Below are positions 25,956 to 35,914 of a stretch of DNA of 64,000 nt, piece by piece. Position 1 is the first letter of the stretch. Every line of letters starts with the position of its first letter. Below the pieces are notes generated by a model. That model saw only the letters and a program-made list of their open reading frames with translations, ran no database searches and was not told the origin of the DNA. The DNA comes from CAYPTY01 sp964413935 (GTDB lineage Bacteria; Bacteroidota; Rhodothermia; Balneolales; Balneolaceae): positions 102,769-166,768 of the forward strand of contig CAYPTY010000004.1 of the NCBI GenBank assembly GCA_964413935.1, written 5' to 3'. Both the position numbers and the translations under genes were made by a program.

Positions 25956-28900
25956 ATGAGTGTATTTGACCGAATAATAGATTTCAGTCTGCAGCAGAAA
26001 ATTGTGGCCATAGCACTGGTGTTTCTGATGGCCTTTGGAGGCATTTCTTCCCTTACCCGCATTCCGATAAACTCTCAGCCGGATGTAACCCCGGTTCAGG
26101 TGCTGGTGATCACCAAAGCCGGCCGGTATTCACCCTACGATGTGGAGCGTCTGGTTAGCTTCCCCATTGAGGTTACCATGAACGGCCTGCCCGACGTGAA
26201 GGAAGTACGCTCCATCTCCCATTTTGGACTTTCAGCGGTTACGGTTGAATTCGATGAAGGGACCGACATCTATTTTGCCCGGCAACTGGTGAGTCAGCGG
26301 GTTCAGAGCATTGCCGGGGATCTTCCGGATGGGGTTTCTCAACCTCAGCTGGGCCCCATATCAACAGCACTGGGTGAGCTGGTACAATACGTGGTGAAAG
26401 GCGAAAACTATTCGCTGACGGAGCTTCGGACCATTCAGGACTGGCTGATAGCTCCCCAGCTGAAGACGGTACGCGGGGTAACGGAGATCAATTCATTCGG
26501 TGGTTTTGTGAAACAGTTTGATGTGATCGTAAATCCGGATGCACTCAGACTTTACGATCTCAGCCTTGCGGAATTGAACGAAGCCATCATGAATAACAAT
26601 CAGGTGGCCGGAGGTAATTTCCTGGAAATGAACCGGGAGCAGTACATCATCCGGGGATTCGGGCAGATCACAGGTATGGATGATCTCGAAAATATTGTGC
26701 TCAAGAAGCTGTCCGACCGGCCGGTGTATCTGAGGGATGTTGGCAGGGTAGATATCGGCCAGCAGCTGAGGCAGGGAGCCGTTACCCAGGATGGAAACGG
26801 GGAAGTTGTGACCGGTATCGTAATGATGCTTCGAGGGGGAAACGGCCGGCAAGTGATCAAAGAAGTAGATGAACGCATCGAAGAGGTGAACCGGGGTTTG
26901 CCGGATGGGGTCTACATCGAAAAATTTTATGACCAGAGTGATTTGGTTGAGCGCACAACCAGTACTATTTTCACCAATCTGACCGAAGGCGGCTTTTTTG
27001 TGATAGCCGTGCTGCTGGTGTTGCTGGGAGAGTTCACCGGGGCTCTGATTGTGGCTTCTGTCATTCCGCTTTCCCTGCTCTTTGCTTTCATCGGGATGGA
27101 GCAATTCGGTCTGGCGGCCAACCTGATGAGTCTGGGAGCCATCGACTTCGGTATGGTGGTAGACGGCTCCGTGGTGATGGTTGAAAATATTGTCCACAAA
27201 CTGCATCACAATGAAGAGAAGAAACCGGTTCAGGAAGTGATTCGCAGTGCTGCTAAAGAAGTGGCCAGGCCGATCTTTTTCGGGGTACTCATCATTCTGC
27301 TGGTTTTCGTGCCCGTGATGACCTTCAGTGGAATGGAAGGAATTCTCTATCGGCCAATGGCCATCACGGTAGCAACGGCGGTATTCGGATCCCTGATTCT
27401 TGCATTGGTATATGTGCCTGCGCTGGCAGCTATCTTTTTCCGAAAAGGAATTAAGGTACGCCGCAGTTTTATTATCGAGTGGCTCCGGCCGTATTATGAG
27501 CGTTTTCTGAAAAAGAGCCTGGAGCGAAAAAGAATCACCATCACCACAGCGCTCATTGTATTTACGATTTCGATTCTGCTGATTCCCCGCCTTGGCACCG
27601 AGTTTCTACCCGAACTGGATGAAGGTTCGATTCTGATTGAACAAATCCGTATGCCGTCGGTAACCCTGCAGGAATCCATTGAAAATGCAGACTGGCTGGC
27701 AGGGGAACTGCTGAGGGATATCCCCGAAATCAAAACGGTGGTCCCTAAAACCGGCCGCTCTGACCTGGCCAACGACTGGATGGGCGTTCATCAGAGTGAT
27801 GTGTGGGTGGTCCTCAAAGAACGAAGTTCCTGGAGAGATGGCCTTTCCAAAGAGGATATCATCGATATGATTCGGCCCTACCTGCAAACCGAGCCCGGAC
27901 TGGCCTATAACTTTACCCAGCCCATCGCCATGCGTGTGGATGAACTCACCAGTGGAGTGAAGTCTGACATCGCCATTAAAATATTCGGTGAGGACCTACA
28001 GACCTTGAATCAGGTGGGCGAAGATATCACCTCCATTCTGCCCGGGCTGGAGGGTACCGATAACTTTTACCTGGAACAGAGTATTGGACAGCCCTATCTG
28101 AATATTGACATCGACCGGGTTGCGGCCGCTTCCTATGGGCTGAATGTGCAGGATATACAGAATGTGATTGAGACCGGTATCGGAGGCAAGATTGTAGGCG
28201 AGGTGTATGAGGGGCAACGGCGTTTTGATATTATGGTGCGTTTCAACCCGCAGGAGCGTTCTGAGATGGAAGTCATTCAGAATGTACCGGTAAGTTTGCC
28301 GGGCGGGGGAGTGATACCGCTGAAAGAGGTGGCGCATATTCATGCAGAAGAAGGTCCCCGTGAAATCGCGAGAGAAAACGGCTGGCGGCGGGCTATACTG
28401 GGCATCAACATCAAAGACATTGACACCGGCAGTTATGTGAGTCAGCTTCAGGACGCGATTGATGCAGAAGTTAATATTCCGGCGGGCTACTTTATTCAGT
28501 ACGGAGGGTCCTTTGAAGACCAGCAGCGAGCAACCAATCACCTGCTCATCGTTGTTCCTCTTACCCTGCTCATCATTTTCGGTTTGCTGTACATCATGTT
28601 CAACAGCTTCAGGCTGACCATGCTGATTTTGCTGAACCTTCCTTTTGCCCTGTCCGGTGGTATTTTCATGCTCTTCTTCCGGGATATGTATCTGTCGGTA
28701 TCCGCCAGCATCGGTTTCGTGGCTTTGTTTGGGGTTGCGGTACTGAACGGGATAGTTTTGATTTCACACATTACCGATCTAAGGGAAAAGGGTATGGAAT
28801 TGTATCAGTCGGTGGTTCAGGGCAGCCGCGACCGTTTACGTCCGGTGCTGATGACGGCCCTTGTTGCCAGTCTGGGTTTTCTGCCCATGGCCTTCAATGT

Positions 28901-29060
28901 GGGACCAGGCTCCGAAGTTCAGCGCCCGCTGGCCTCAGTGGTAATCGGTGGATTGATCACCTCCACCCTGCTTACCCTGCTGGTATTGCCTACCATTTAT
29001 CATTGGATGGAGAACAGGCGGTTGAAGAAGGCGGATGCTTCAGGGGTTTCACCGAGTTAG
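25956..29060 (+). CDS. heavy-metal-type RND efflux pump (CzcA/CusA family)
   Basis: 1034 residues with the 12-TM, two-large-loop RND layout. The N-terminus RIPINSQPDVTPVQVLV is typical of the heavy-metal subfamily. The TM4 proton-relay motif is DFGMVVDGSVVMVEN with Asp397, Asp403 and Glu410, as in pumps for divalent cations (Co, Zn, Cd, Ni); the Cu/Ag pumps differ here. FVALFGVAVLNGIVLISHI marks the C-terminal membrane half. The cognate channel and adaptor lie directly upstream (gap 6 bp). The C-terminus lacks the His-rich tail seen in some CzcA proteins. The stop overlaps the convergent gene's stop by 4 bp. Exact metal unknown. Confidence 0.92.
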   Translation: MSVFDRIIDFSLQQKIVAIALVFLMAFGGISSLTRIPINSQPDVTPVQVLVITKAGRYSPYDVERLVSFPIEVTMNGLPDVKEVRSISHFGLSAVTVEFDEGTDIYFARQLVSQRVQSIAGDLPDGVSQPQLGPISTALGELVQYVVKGENYSLTELRTIQDWLIAPQLKTVRGVTEINSFGGFVKQFDVIVNPDALRLYDLSLAELNEAIMNNNQVAGGNFLEMNREQYIIRGFGQITGMDDLENIVLKKLSDRPVYLRDVGRVDIGQQLRQGAVTQDGNGEVVTGIVMMLRGGNGRQVIKEVDERIEEVNRGLPDGVYIEKFYDQSDLVERTTSTIFTNLTEGGFFVIAVLLVLLGEFTGALIVASVIPLSLLFAFIGMEQFGLAANLMSLGAIDFGMVVDGSVVMVENIVHKLHHNEEKKPVQEVIRSAAKEVARPIFFGVLIILLVFVPVMTFSGMEGILYRPMAITVATAVFGSLILALVYVPALAAIFFRKGIKVRRSFIIEWLRPYYERFLKKSLERKRITITTALIVFTISILLIPRLGTEFLPELDEGSILIEQIRMPSVTLQESIENADWLAGELLRDIPEIKTVVPKTGRSDLANDWMGVHQSDVWVVLKERSSWRDGLSKEDIIDMIRPYLQTEPGLAYNFTQPIAMRVDELTSGVKSDIAIKIFGEDLQTLNQVGEDITSILPGLEGTDNFYLEQSIGQPYLNIDIDRVAAASYGLNVQDIQNVIETGIGGKIVGEVYEGQRRFDIMVRFNPQERSEMEVIQNVPVSLPGGGVIPLKEVAHIHAEEGPREIARENGWRRAILGINIKDIDTGSYVSQLQDAIDAEVNIPAGYFIQYGGSFEDQQRATNHLLIVVPLTLLIIFGLLYIMFNSFRLTMLILLNLPFALSGGIFMLFFRDMYLSVSASIGFVALFGVAVLNGIVLISHITDLREKGMELYQSVVQGSRDRLRPVLMTALVASLGFLPMAFNVGPGSEVQRPLASVVIGGLITSTLLTLLVLPTIYHWMENRRLKKADASGVSPS

Positions 29061-30475
29061 AAAAGTACGATGATTTTTGCTCCGCCTTTGTCGAATCGTT
29101 TTGCGGCGGAATTAAAACGATGGGTATCCGCGTCGAGGTCGTAAGCACCAAAGGCTTCAAAAAGAACCTTATCCAGAAACTGAGCGGATACATGCAAAGC
29201 GATTCTATGGTCAAAATCCTGATTGATGAACCATTCGTTGGTCCAGTTTCGGGTCAGATAAGCGGAAACAGAGCTGTCTTCGATATCCCTTTTCTGTGAA
29301 AGGTATCGCCCGGTAATACGGAAAAAGTCATTGAGCCTGTAGCCCAGTCCCAGATCCAGCAGGGTACGGAATTCCTTGTATTCAAAAGCACGGTCGATGA
29401 CGGATATGCTGAAAACATTGCCGTACTGCCTGTCGGAGTAATCCTCGAATGAAAGTCGGAAGTTTGGTTCGAAACGCCAGAGGCTCCCATACAGAAAAAC
29501 ACCCCTTTTTACGGACTGCTGCTTGGCCGCATAGCGACCGTCAAAGGCACTGTTATCGGAGGATCTTTTGGTGGCGTCGTAGTCTAGGTAGGCATAAGCC
29601 CCGAGTACAAAAGAGCGGATTCTGAAATCGACCAGTCCGTTGATCAGATAGAGGTTATTCTGCTGGTTGAAGGAGTAATTATCCTGTGTGCGGTCATAGT
29701 TTCTGGATGCTACAATCGGCTGGTAAATGAAAGAAACATCGAAATTATACCATTGCTCCTTCGGGGCTGTCCAACGTCCCATTAGCAGGAAGTTCGGGCT
29801 TTCGATGGTTCTCTCCAGAATCTGAGTGCTGGGATCCAGCGGATTGGCATTGTTGCCGGCCTCGTTAACGATGTTATTCAGGTAATTCTGGAAGGTGTAA
29901 CTCAGTCTGACATCCCCGAATGGAAGTTCTCTGGCATGAAAAGTGGCCGTGATGTCCACATCTTTTTTGAACTCGGCAACGGTGTGGGAAATAGCAACCG
30001 AATAATCATCGCCTAACCGGCGCCGGAATTCGAATTCAAATAATGCGCGGTCTGCCCGGGCATCCTGTTGTTGATAGGTATGCAGAAACATGTCTGTATT
30101 CTCAGTCAGGTTCACCTTGCTGTGTAGTTCGGTAAACACGGCCCAGGTGGTTTTGGTGTATGATCCAAAGCGACTCCTGAGTCCGGTTTCATTCTGTTGC
30201 CAGGCAAACTGATCGCCAAAGTTGAATTCCTGATTCATCATATCCAGCTCATATTCTCTTTTAATTCGTGGAGTGAGAACCCGGCTGAAACCCCGGTCGT
30301 AGAAAAAGCCGCCTAAAGCATGAGACTCGTCCAGAAGCTGCAGGCGCTGTAACTGAGTCCAGTCGTAATTGGATGCATGACGGGGATTGTCAAACATAAG
30401 CTGAGCGGAAACCGGACTGCAAGCCAGAAAGCAAATAACGATAGCCGGAACGATGATTTGATAGAGGTTTATCAA
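29057..30475 (-). CDS. outer-membrane beta-barrel protein, unrecognised
   Basis: 472 residues with a signal peptide (hydrophobic 8-21, cleavage after VSA/Q). The rest alternates polar and aromatic residues in strand-turn pairs (VDFRIRSFVLGAYAYLDYD, FEPNFRLSFEDYSD, LGLGYRLNDFFRITGRYL) and ends in Phe, as expected for an outer-membrane barrel. The frame begins with TTG at 30475, with an in-frame TAA 21 bases earlier, and no ATG precedes the signal peptide. A TTG start is therefore likely. It lies 26 bp after the Wzi-family gene and is probably co-transcribed with it. No family name can be given. Confidence 0.7.
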   Translation of the reverse strand: MINLYQIIVPAIVICFLACSPVSAQLMFDNPRHASNYDWTQLQRLQLLDESHALGGFFYDRGFSRVLTPRIKREYELDMMNQEFNFGDQFAWQQNETGLRSRFGSYTKTTWAVFTELHSKVNLTENTDMFLHTYQQQDARADRALFEFEFRRRLGDDYSVAISHTVAEFKKDVDITATFHARELPFGDVRLSYTFQNYLNNIVNEAGNNANPLDPSTQILERTIESPNFLLMGRWTAPKEQWYNFDVSFIYQPIVASRNYDRTQDNYSFNQQNNLYLINGLVDFRIRSFVLGAYAYLDYDATKRSSDNSAFDGRYAAKQQSVKRGVFLYGSLWRFEPNFRLSFEDYSDRQYGNVFSISVIDRAFEYKEFRTLLDLGLGYRLNDFFRITGRYLSQKRDIEDSSVSAYLTRNWTNEWFINQDFDHRIALHVSAQFLDKVLFEAFGAYDLDADTHRFNSAAKRFDKGGAKIIVLF

Positions 30476-30501
30476 GATGCAGATCCCGAAAGGTTAGTAG
30501 A

Positions 30502-31941
30502 TCAGTCGAAAGAATACTGCATCCCGAGCATCAAACCAAAATTGTTGGCCAGATCCCCGGTATCCAAGCCGATGGTGGAGTTTAATTGAATATTGGGGTT
30601 AAGCTGATAATTCAGATCAAGGCTTGTATAGAACTGGTCTGCTCTTGGGATACGGAGCGGTTGTGGTAAGTTCGGGTCACAAAACTCAGTTCCGTCTACC
30701 TGTCGGCAACCTGTGGTTCTACCATAGTTTCTTGAATAAGTAGCCTTAACAGAGTAGCCGATGATTTTACCTGTATCCATAAAATTGAAATTTCCTCCAA
30801 CAGCAAGATGATGAGCTACAATAATATTGTTGGTGATTTCTGTAATCCCATTTTCTCTCAGACCAGTAAGTACAAAAGGTGAACCTATCACTCTGTTCTC
30901 CGTGGTCCAGCCGTTTCTGTACACGAAATTATTATAATACTGATTAGCGCCTCTGAGCTCTCCTATATTGTACTTGGCATCATGCCTCAGGAGATTTGTA
31001 AACTCATAAACAAATTGGTTGAAGAAACCCGATTCTTTCTTTTTGTACTGAAAACCATACAGGCCATCCCATGGGCTTCTAAAATTTGGGCTGGATTGAG
31101 TTTCCAGAATAAACTGTCTGTACAGTCGGTATTCACGATTATTTAATTTCAGCATACCTGAGAAATCAAAAGCCCCGACTATATTTCCAAGTCTGTTTAT
31201 TACATCTCCACCCGGTGCACTTTGACTGCCTGCACCCCTTGCAAAAAACACATCAACAAAATCATCAAAGGATGAAGGTAATTCTCCGTAGCGTTCATTT
31301 TCCCCTCCCCATTGCGTATTGTGTATAATCCCCGCCTGAAAATTCAGCTTATAATCCTCAGGCAGAATGCGCATGAACAAAGCTTTTTCATGCAGATAAA
31401 TGTTTTCGGTATATCGGTCATTTTCAAACCAGCCATGTCCGAAATAGCCTCTGAATGTAATGAAACCGGAGCTGAAAGGCATGTCAATAAACTCACTTTC
31501 CAGCATCACCTTGGGCAGGGTGGGGGCGTTGCCACTCCAGATCAGGGAGCCAACCGTAAGATCGGTATCTCTGGTGTACCAGGTGTCCCTCCATTCTTTT
31601 TTTCCGGCAAAGAGCTTGAACGGGCCATATTTCACTTCGGCATACAACTCATGGAAAAAGAGATTCTCATTTTCGGAATAACGCGCCACCGCATCGGCCG
31701 CAAAGGCATAATCAAAGCGCGCATCCGTCAGCCTTTTACGTACATAGAAGTGGCTGAAACCGTTGGTCGAGGCCGGGTCATACAATCCGAATTTGTTGGA
31801 ATGCATCCAGAAAGGCGTGGCCTCACCGGTTGCAAGCGCTTCAAGCCTGAATCCGGATTCCAGTTTGATCTGAGCCTGGGCTGAAAGGCCAAATCCCAGA
31901 CACAAAAAAAGGGCTATGATGAATAATCTTCTTAAAATCAT
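30502..31941 (-). CDS. capsule assembly Wzi family outer-membrane protein
   Basis: 479 residues with a clear signal peptide (1-23, AQA/Q). The opening region ESGFRLEALATGEATPFWMHSNKFGLYD, together with FFHELYAEVKYGPFKLFAGKKEW, follows the Wzi-like family of Bacteroidota and Balneolales. These are 18-stranded barrels that in E. coli anchor capsular polysaccharide; distant members may have other roles. Strands continue to the C-terminal GLMLGMQYSFD. First of a two-gene unit with the barrel protein at 29057. No capsule genes are nearby, so its role as a capsule factor is by family only. Confidence 0.82.
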   Translation of the reverse strand: MILRRLFIIALFLCLGFGLSAQAQIKLESGFRLEALATGEATPFWMHSNKFGLYDPASTNGFSHFYVRKRLTDARFDYAFAADAVARYSENENLFFHELYAEVKYGPFKLFAGKKEWRDTWYTRDTDLTVGSLIWSGNAPTLPKVMLESEFIDMPFSSGFITFRGYFGHGWFENDRYTENIYLHEKALFMRILPEDYKLNFQAGIIHNTQWGGENERYGELPSSFDDFVDVFFARGAGSQSAPGGDVINRLGNIVGAFDFSGMLKLNNREYRLYRQFILETQSSPNFRSPWDGLYGFQYKKKESGFFNQFVYEFTNLLRHDAKYNIGELRGANQYYNNFVYRNGWTTENRVIGSPFVLTGLRENGITEITNNIIVAHHLAVGGNFNFMDTGKIIGYSVKATYSRNYGRTTGCRQVDGTEFCDPNLPQPLRIPRADQFYTSLDLNYQLNPNIQLNSTIGLDTGDLANNFGLMLGMQYSFD

Positions 31942-31972
31942 AGCCCCGAAGTTAGGTAAAAATTATCAGTGC

Positions 31973-33253
31973 TTATAACTGAACATCGAAGGTCATGCGC
32001 TCACCGTCACGCATCACCGTAACCTTGCTTACTTCCCCTTTCTTGAGGGTATTCAGCGATTCCATATAGCCGTAGATATCTTTGATGTCCACACCGTTGA
32101 TGCCCACAATCACATCGCCGCCTTTTATCCCGGCATTGGACGCGGCACGGCCTTCGGTTACTCCGGTAATGCGGAAGCCTTCTCCATCAAAACCGTAATC
32201 CGGAAGAACGCCCAGCGTTGGACCGTCCATGGTCACTCTTCTGCGCTGCTCACCGGGCGCCTCCTGAAAGGCCAGCTGCTCCTGGTCTATGGTATCGAGA
32301 TATTCAATCACGCGGGTCAGGTGATTTAAGAGTTTCACCTCACCATCCACATTGATGTATTCCGCGTCATCCGAAGGGCGATGGTAATCGGCATGAGTGT
32401 CGGTGAAATAATGCAGCACCGGAATATTTTTGTAATAAAAAGAGGTGTGATCACTGGCACCGGTTCCGTCTTTAACCAGGTCAATTTCGAGGGAGTCGGT
32501 GTTGGCGGTGGTGAGAATTTTTTCCCAGTCCATGGCCGTACCGATTCCGAATACCATCATTTTATCATTCGCCATTCGACCCACCATGTCCATATTAATC
32601 ATCGCAAGCGCGTTTTCCAGCTTAACGGTGGGTTCTTCCACATAGGCTTGTGAACCCAGCAGGCCCATTTCCTCACCTGAGAATGCTATGAAGAGCATGT
32701 TAGTCTGAGGCCGGTTTTCTGCATAATACTGAGCCAGCTCAAGCACACCGGCGGTACCGGAGGCATTATCATCGGCACCGTTGTGGATTTTCTTTTCCTC
32801 TCCGCGGTAAAGGGAGCCGAAATCCCCGTATCCCAGATGATCGTAATGTGCGCCTATGATGATCACTTCATCGGTATTGCTGCGACCGGGCAGGTAACCC
32901 ACCACATTGCGGGCCAGCCTTTTTTCGCCGGCAGAGCTGTCATCGTTTGATGCATGTGGATTATTCAGAATAGCGGTATTGATGGTAAACTCATGAAAAT
33001 AGGTCTGATTCTGTCCGCGCGGTTCCAGCCCGAAATCCCGGAAGTGATCGGCAATATAGTTGGCAGCCTCAGCTTCAAATTCGGTTCCGGCTTCCCGGCC
33101 CTGCAATTCATCACTGGCCAGGTAATTGATATGAACAGCTACATCGGATGAAGTGATTTCGGGAGATAACCCTGATTCATTGTCAAGAGTGGTACAGGAG
33201 AAGATCAAAAGACTGCTGAGCAGCAGCCCCAAAAATGATTGGTTGCAGTACAT
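31973..33253 (-). CDS. M28-family aminopeptidase lipoprotein with PDZ domain
   Basis: 426 residues from the ATG at 33253, which sets the lipobox (FSC, Cys20) correctly. An N-terminal cap is followed by the M28 zinc peptidase domain: GAHYDHLG (His136), NGADDNASG (Asp161/162), FSGEEMGLLGS (Glu194/195), INMDMVGR and DTHADYHRPSDDAEYIN, which together supply the two-zinc site. The C-terminal 85 residues form a PDZ domain (DYGFDGEGFRITGV ... GGDVIVGINGVDI). It is a cell-envelope aminopeptidase. Divergent from the riboswitch-controlled receptor gene. Confidence 0.92.
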   Translation of the reverse strand: MYCNQSFLGLLLSSLLIFSCTTLDNESGLSPEITSSDVAVHINYLASDELQGREAGTEFEAEAANYIADHFRDFGLEPRGQNQTYFHEFTINTAILNNPHASNDDSSAGEKRLARNVVGYLPGRSNTDEVIIIGAHYDHLGYGDFGSLYRGEEKKIHNGADDNASGTAGVLELAQYYAENRPQTNMLFIAFSGEEMGLLGSQAYVEEPTVKLENALAMINMDMVGRMANDKMMVFGIGTAMDWEKILTTANTDSLEIDLVKDGTGASDHTSFYYKNIPVLHYFTDTHADYHRPSDDAEYINVDGEVKLLNHLTRVIEYLDTIDQEQLAFQEAPGEQRRRVTMDGPTLGVLPDYGFDGEGFRITGVTEGRAASNAGIKGGDVIVGINGVDIKDIYGYMESLNTLKKGEVSKVTVMRDGERMTFDVQL

Positions 33254-33365
33254 AGTGATGTTGATTGTCAATTTGGGATGGGTTGCAATGCTAACTTTTT
33301 AAGATGTATAAAATATGAAGAAATCGAACGATATGAAGTAAATATGTTTTATCTTCGCCACACAA

Positions 33366-33450
33366 TGCGGTTAGGGGTGTCACACCTTAAATGTGACTGA
33401 GATCATACCCTATGAACCTGATCCGGATTATACCGGCGAAGGGAAACCAA
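33366..33450 (+). promoter_or_regulatory. TPP riboswitch (THI element)
   Basis: All conserved parts are visible. P1 is GGTT (33369-33372) with AACC (33445-33448). GGGGTG pairs with ATACCC for P2. GTCAC-N9-GTGAC is the optional P3 extension. CTGAGA (33397-33402) and GAACCTGAT bind the ligand, CCGG-ATTATA-CCGG forms the P5 helix and GCGAAGGGAA follows. Thiamine pyrophosphate binding would shut down the downstream TonB-dependent receptor. The 84 bases from the element to the start codon contain a hairpin that masks the ribosome site. Confidence 0.95.
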
Positions 33451-33500
33451 CGGTTCATATCACCATGCTCACAGCTTTGGGATATTCTCACAAGCTGGCC

Positions 33501-33530
33501 CCTCCATTTTTTAAACCTAAAACTTGGAGG
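33501..33530 (+). promoter_or_regulatory. Shine-Dalgarno-sequestering hairpin
   Basis: CCTCC (33501-33505) is complementary to the GGAGG ribosome site (33526-33530) four bases before the ATG at 33534. The stem can extend by A-T pairs with a bulge. This is a plausible expression platform for translational control by the upstream TPP element. There is no good T-run terminator. Confidence 0.55.
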
Positions 33531-33533
33531 AAG

Positions 33534-35831
33534 ATGAAAACCTTTCTATTTACGATCATCACACTTTGCATTTCCACCCTGTCCTACGCTCAGGAAATCA
33601 CCGGGCGGATTACGGACAGCATCGATGCACAGCCACTTGCCGGGGCTACCATCGTACAGCTGCAAACCAGCAACGGCACCACCACCAACTCCAATGGATA
33701 CTTTTCCCTGAAACTCGATGAGGATGCAGGTCCCACCATCCGGATCAGCTTCATCGGTTATGAAACGCAGGAAATAACCGTAGTCGGAGATGCGGAACTG
33801 AATATCCAACTGAAACGGGAAAACAGCCTGCTTTCAAACCTGACGGTCATCTCATCAAGGGCATCAAAAACGGATCCGGTTACCCAGACCACCGTTCCGG
33901 CTGTGCAAATCCAGGAAAACTATGCCGGACAGGATCCCTCCATCGTACTTGAGCGCAATATCCCCTCAGTGGTTTCCTTCAGTGATGCTGGAACCGATAT
34001 CGGAAATTATGTGCAGTTCCGGCTGCGGGGTATGGATCAGACCCGCATCAACACCACCTTGAATGGGGTTCCGCTTAACGACATGATTGACCAGGGCGTC
34101 TTCTTTTCCAACTTCTCGGATTTTGCCAACAGCATGCAGAGCATTCAAGTGCAACGGGGAGTCGGACTCAGTGCGAATGGTACGGCATCCTATGCCGGCT
34201 CGGTAAACTTTGAATCGGTAAACCTGGAAGGTGAAGGACCTGAAGTGGGCATCGACCTGACGGGTGGTTCCTTCAATACCCTAAGAACAGCCGGAGAGGT
34301 AAAATCAGGTCGTTTGTCCAATGATCTGGCTGTGTATTCACGCTTTACCCGTACGACATCAGACGGCTATAAATTCAACTCGGCATCCGATTCCTATTCC
34401 TTTTTCTTCTCGGGAGGTTACCTCGGCGACAGCCATGTACTCAAAGTAAATGCCTTTGCGGGCAAAACGCAGAATGACCAGTCCTATCTGCCCGTTTTGC
34501 GTACCGACATCGAAAATGAACCCCGCACCAATTATAATAGTCCCAACGATACGGACGATTTCGAACAGGAGCTGCTGCAGCTTCAGTATACCGGGCTCAT
34601 CAGCGATGACCTCATCCTGAACAGCAGCGTTTATTACGGTGGATCCAGAGGTGTTTTTCCCTTCGGACTTTCTCCCACTTCACAGCTTTTATACGGCCTG
34701 GAGAACGATCATTATGGTTTCATGGGTGACCTGAGCTATAAAACCGGTGATTTCAGCATCAAGGGCGGTGTTCATGCTTACACCTTTCTTCGGGAAAACA
34801 TCAACAGCACCGCGCCCAATACGTCCAACCCGGATTATCAGGATGAGACCACCAAGAATGAATTCAGTTCCTTTCTGCGCTTGAATTATGCCACAGGGAA
34901 GCTGAATCTCTTCGGTGATCTTCAGCTGCGCAATGTGGAACTGAATTTTGATACCGATCAGATTCAGTCATTCGGCGGCTCTGTTCCCGCCGGCGGACTC
35001 AACAGTAGTCGGAACTGGCTTTTCCTGAACCCGAGATTTGGAGCAAGATACAGTCTGAGTGAAACTTCCTCAGTCTATGCCTCGGTGGGAGCAACCGGGC
35101 GTGAGCCTACACGCACCGACATCCTGCAGGGTGATGGATCCTCCATCAACGAATTTAACTTTGTCTCGGCGCAGGATGAAGACATCGTTGTGGCTGAACA
35201 TGTGATTGATTACGAACTGGGTTACAATTTCAGCAAAGCCGGCTTGCAGGCCGATATCAACTTATTCTGGATGGATTTCAGGAATGAAATCTCGCTGGTG
35301 GGGGCGCTGGCCGCCAATTCGTATATCCCGCTTCGGCAGAACATCAATGAAAGCTATCGCAGAGGGGTGGAATGGGTCATTGATTATGCCATCGGCAATC
35401 AGTGGGACCTTAATTTCAATGGCGCCTGGATGCAGACCAATGTGGATCGCTTTGTGAATGGTACAGGTGAGGTCTTCACGAATGTGGAACATATCTTCGC
35501 ACCCGACTGGAACCTGAATGCCTCTCTGCGTTACAAACCCGTCGATAAAATCGGCATCTGGCTTAGAGGCCGTTATCTGTCTGAATCCTTCATGGAGCTT
35601 TCGAATGATGAGGACTTCACACTGCCTGAGGTCTTTTTGCTGGATGCCCAGCTGGATGTGGAGCTGACCGAGCAGCTCAGACTGTCGTTCTTCCTGAACA
35701 ATGTTTTTGATGAGCTCTATTTCACTGATGGCGCTCCGGTGGATACCGACTTTGATGGTGCGGTAGACGGACCCGGTTTTCGGGTTCAGCCTCCCCGAAA
35801 TGCCCTTGTGCAATTGAGAGTGAAGATCTGA
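33534..35831 (+). CDS. TonB-dependent receptor, probably for thiamine compounds
   Basis: 765 residues from the ATG at 33534, which follows GGAGG and gives a signal peptide (1-20, SYAQ); the longer frame would translate the riboswitch. Order: carboxypeptidase-like regulatory domain (EITGRITDSIDAQPLAGATIV, about 21-105), plug domain (RLRGMDQTRINTTLNGVPLND), then a 22-strand-type barrel with the terminal RNALVQLRVKI. The preceding TPP riboswitch indicates uptake of thiamine or a phosphate ester through the outer membrane, as shown for riboswitch-linked receptors in Bacteroides. No inner-membrane PnuT-type carrier is adjacent, so that step is encoded elsewhere. Confidence 0.92.
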   Translation: MKTFLFTIITLCISTLSYAQEITGRITDSIDAQPLAGATIVQLQTSNGTTTNSNGYFSLKLDEDAGPTIRISFIGYETQEITVVGDAELNIQLKRENSLLSNLTVISSRASKTDPVTQTTVPAVQIQENYAGQDPSIVLERNIPSVVSFSDAGTDIGNYVQFRLRGMDQTRINTTLNGVPLNDMIDQGVFFSNFSDFANSMQSIQVQRGVGLSANGTASYAGSVNFESVNLEGEGPEVGIDLTGGSFNTLRTAGEVKSGRLSNDLAVYSRFTRTTSDGYKFNSASDSYSFFFSGGYLGDSHVLKVNAFAGKTQNDQSYLPVLRTDIENEPRTNYNSPNDTDDFEQELLQLQYTGLISDDLILNSSVYYGGSRGVFPFGLSPTSQLLYGLENDHYGFMGDLSYKTGDFSIKGGVHAYTFLRENINSTAPNTSNPDYQDETTKNEFSSFLRLNYATGKLNLFGDLQLRNVELNFDTDQIQSFGGSVPAGGLNSSRNWLFLNPRFGARYSLSETSSVYASVGATGREPTRTDILQGDGSSINEFNFVSAQDEDIVVAEHVIDYELGYNFSKAGLQADINLFWMDFRNEISLVGALAANSYIPLRQNINESYRRGVEWVIDYAIGNQWDLNFNGAWMQTNVDRFVNGTGEVFTNVEHIFAPDWNLNASLRYKPVDKIGIWLRGRYLSESFMELSNDEDFTLPEVFLLDAQLDVELTEQLRLSFFLNNVFDELYFTDGAPVDTDFDGAVDGPGFRVQPPRNALVQLRVKI

Positions 35832-35851
35832 TCCGCTTCAGCCCATAAAAA

Positions 35852-35885
35852 AAGCGACCTGTGATATGCACGGGTCGCTTTTCTT
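35852..35885. terminator. bidirectional Rho-independent terminator
   Basis: AAGCGACC-N13-GGTCGCTT forms an 8-bp stem with A-rich left and T-rich right flanks. It serves the receptor gene and the convergent DUF2911 gene. Confidence 0.85.
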
Positions 35886-35914
35886 TAATCAGATTAATAT
35901 CAGGCTGATGAATA

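Noticed and set aside
29050..29065. Frameshift or gene fusion between the RND pump and the barrel protein
   Set aside because: The genes are on opposite strands and merely share four bases at their stop codons.
33393..33533. N-terminal extension of the TonB receptor
   Set aside because: It would translate the TPP riboswitch; the ATG at 33534 has GGAGG and begins a signal peptide.
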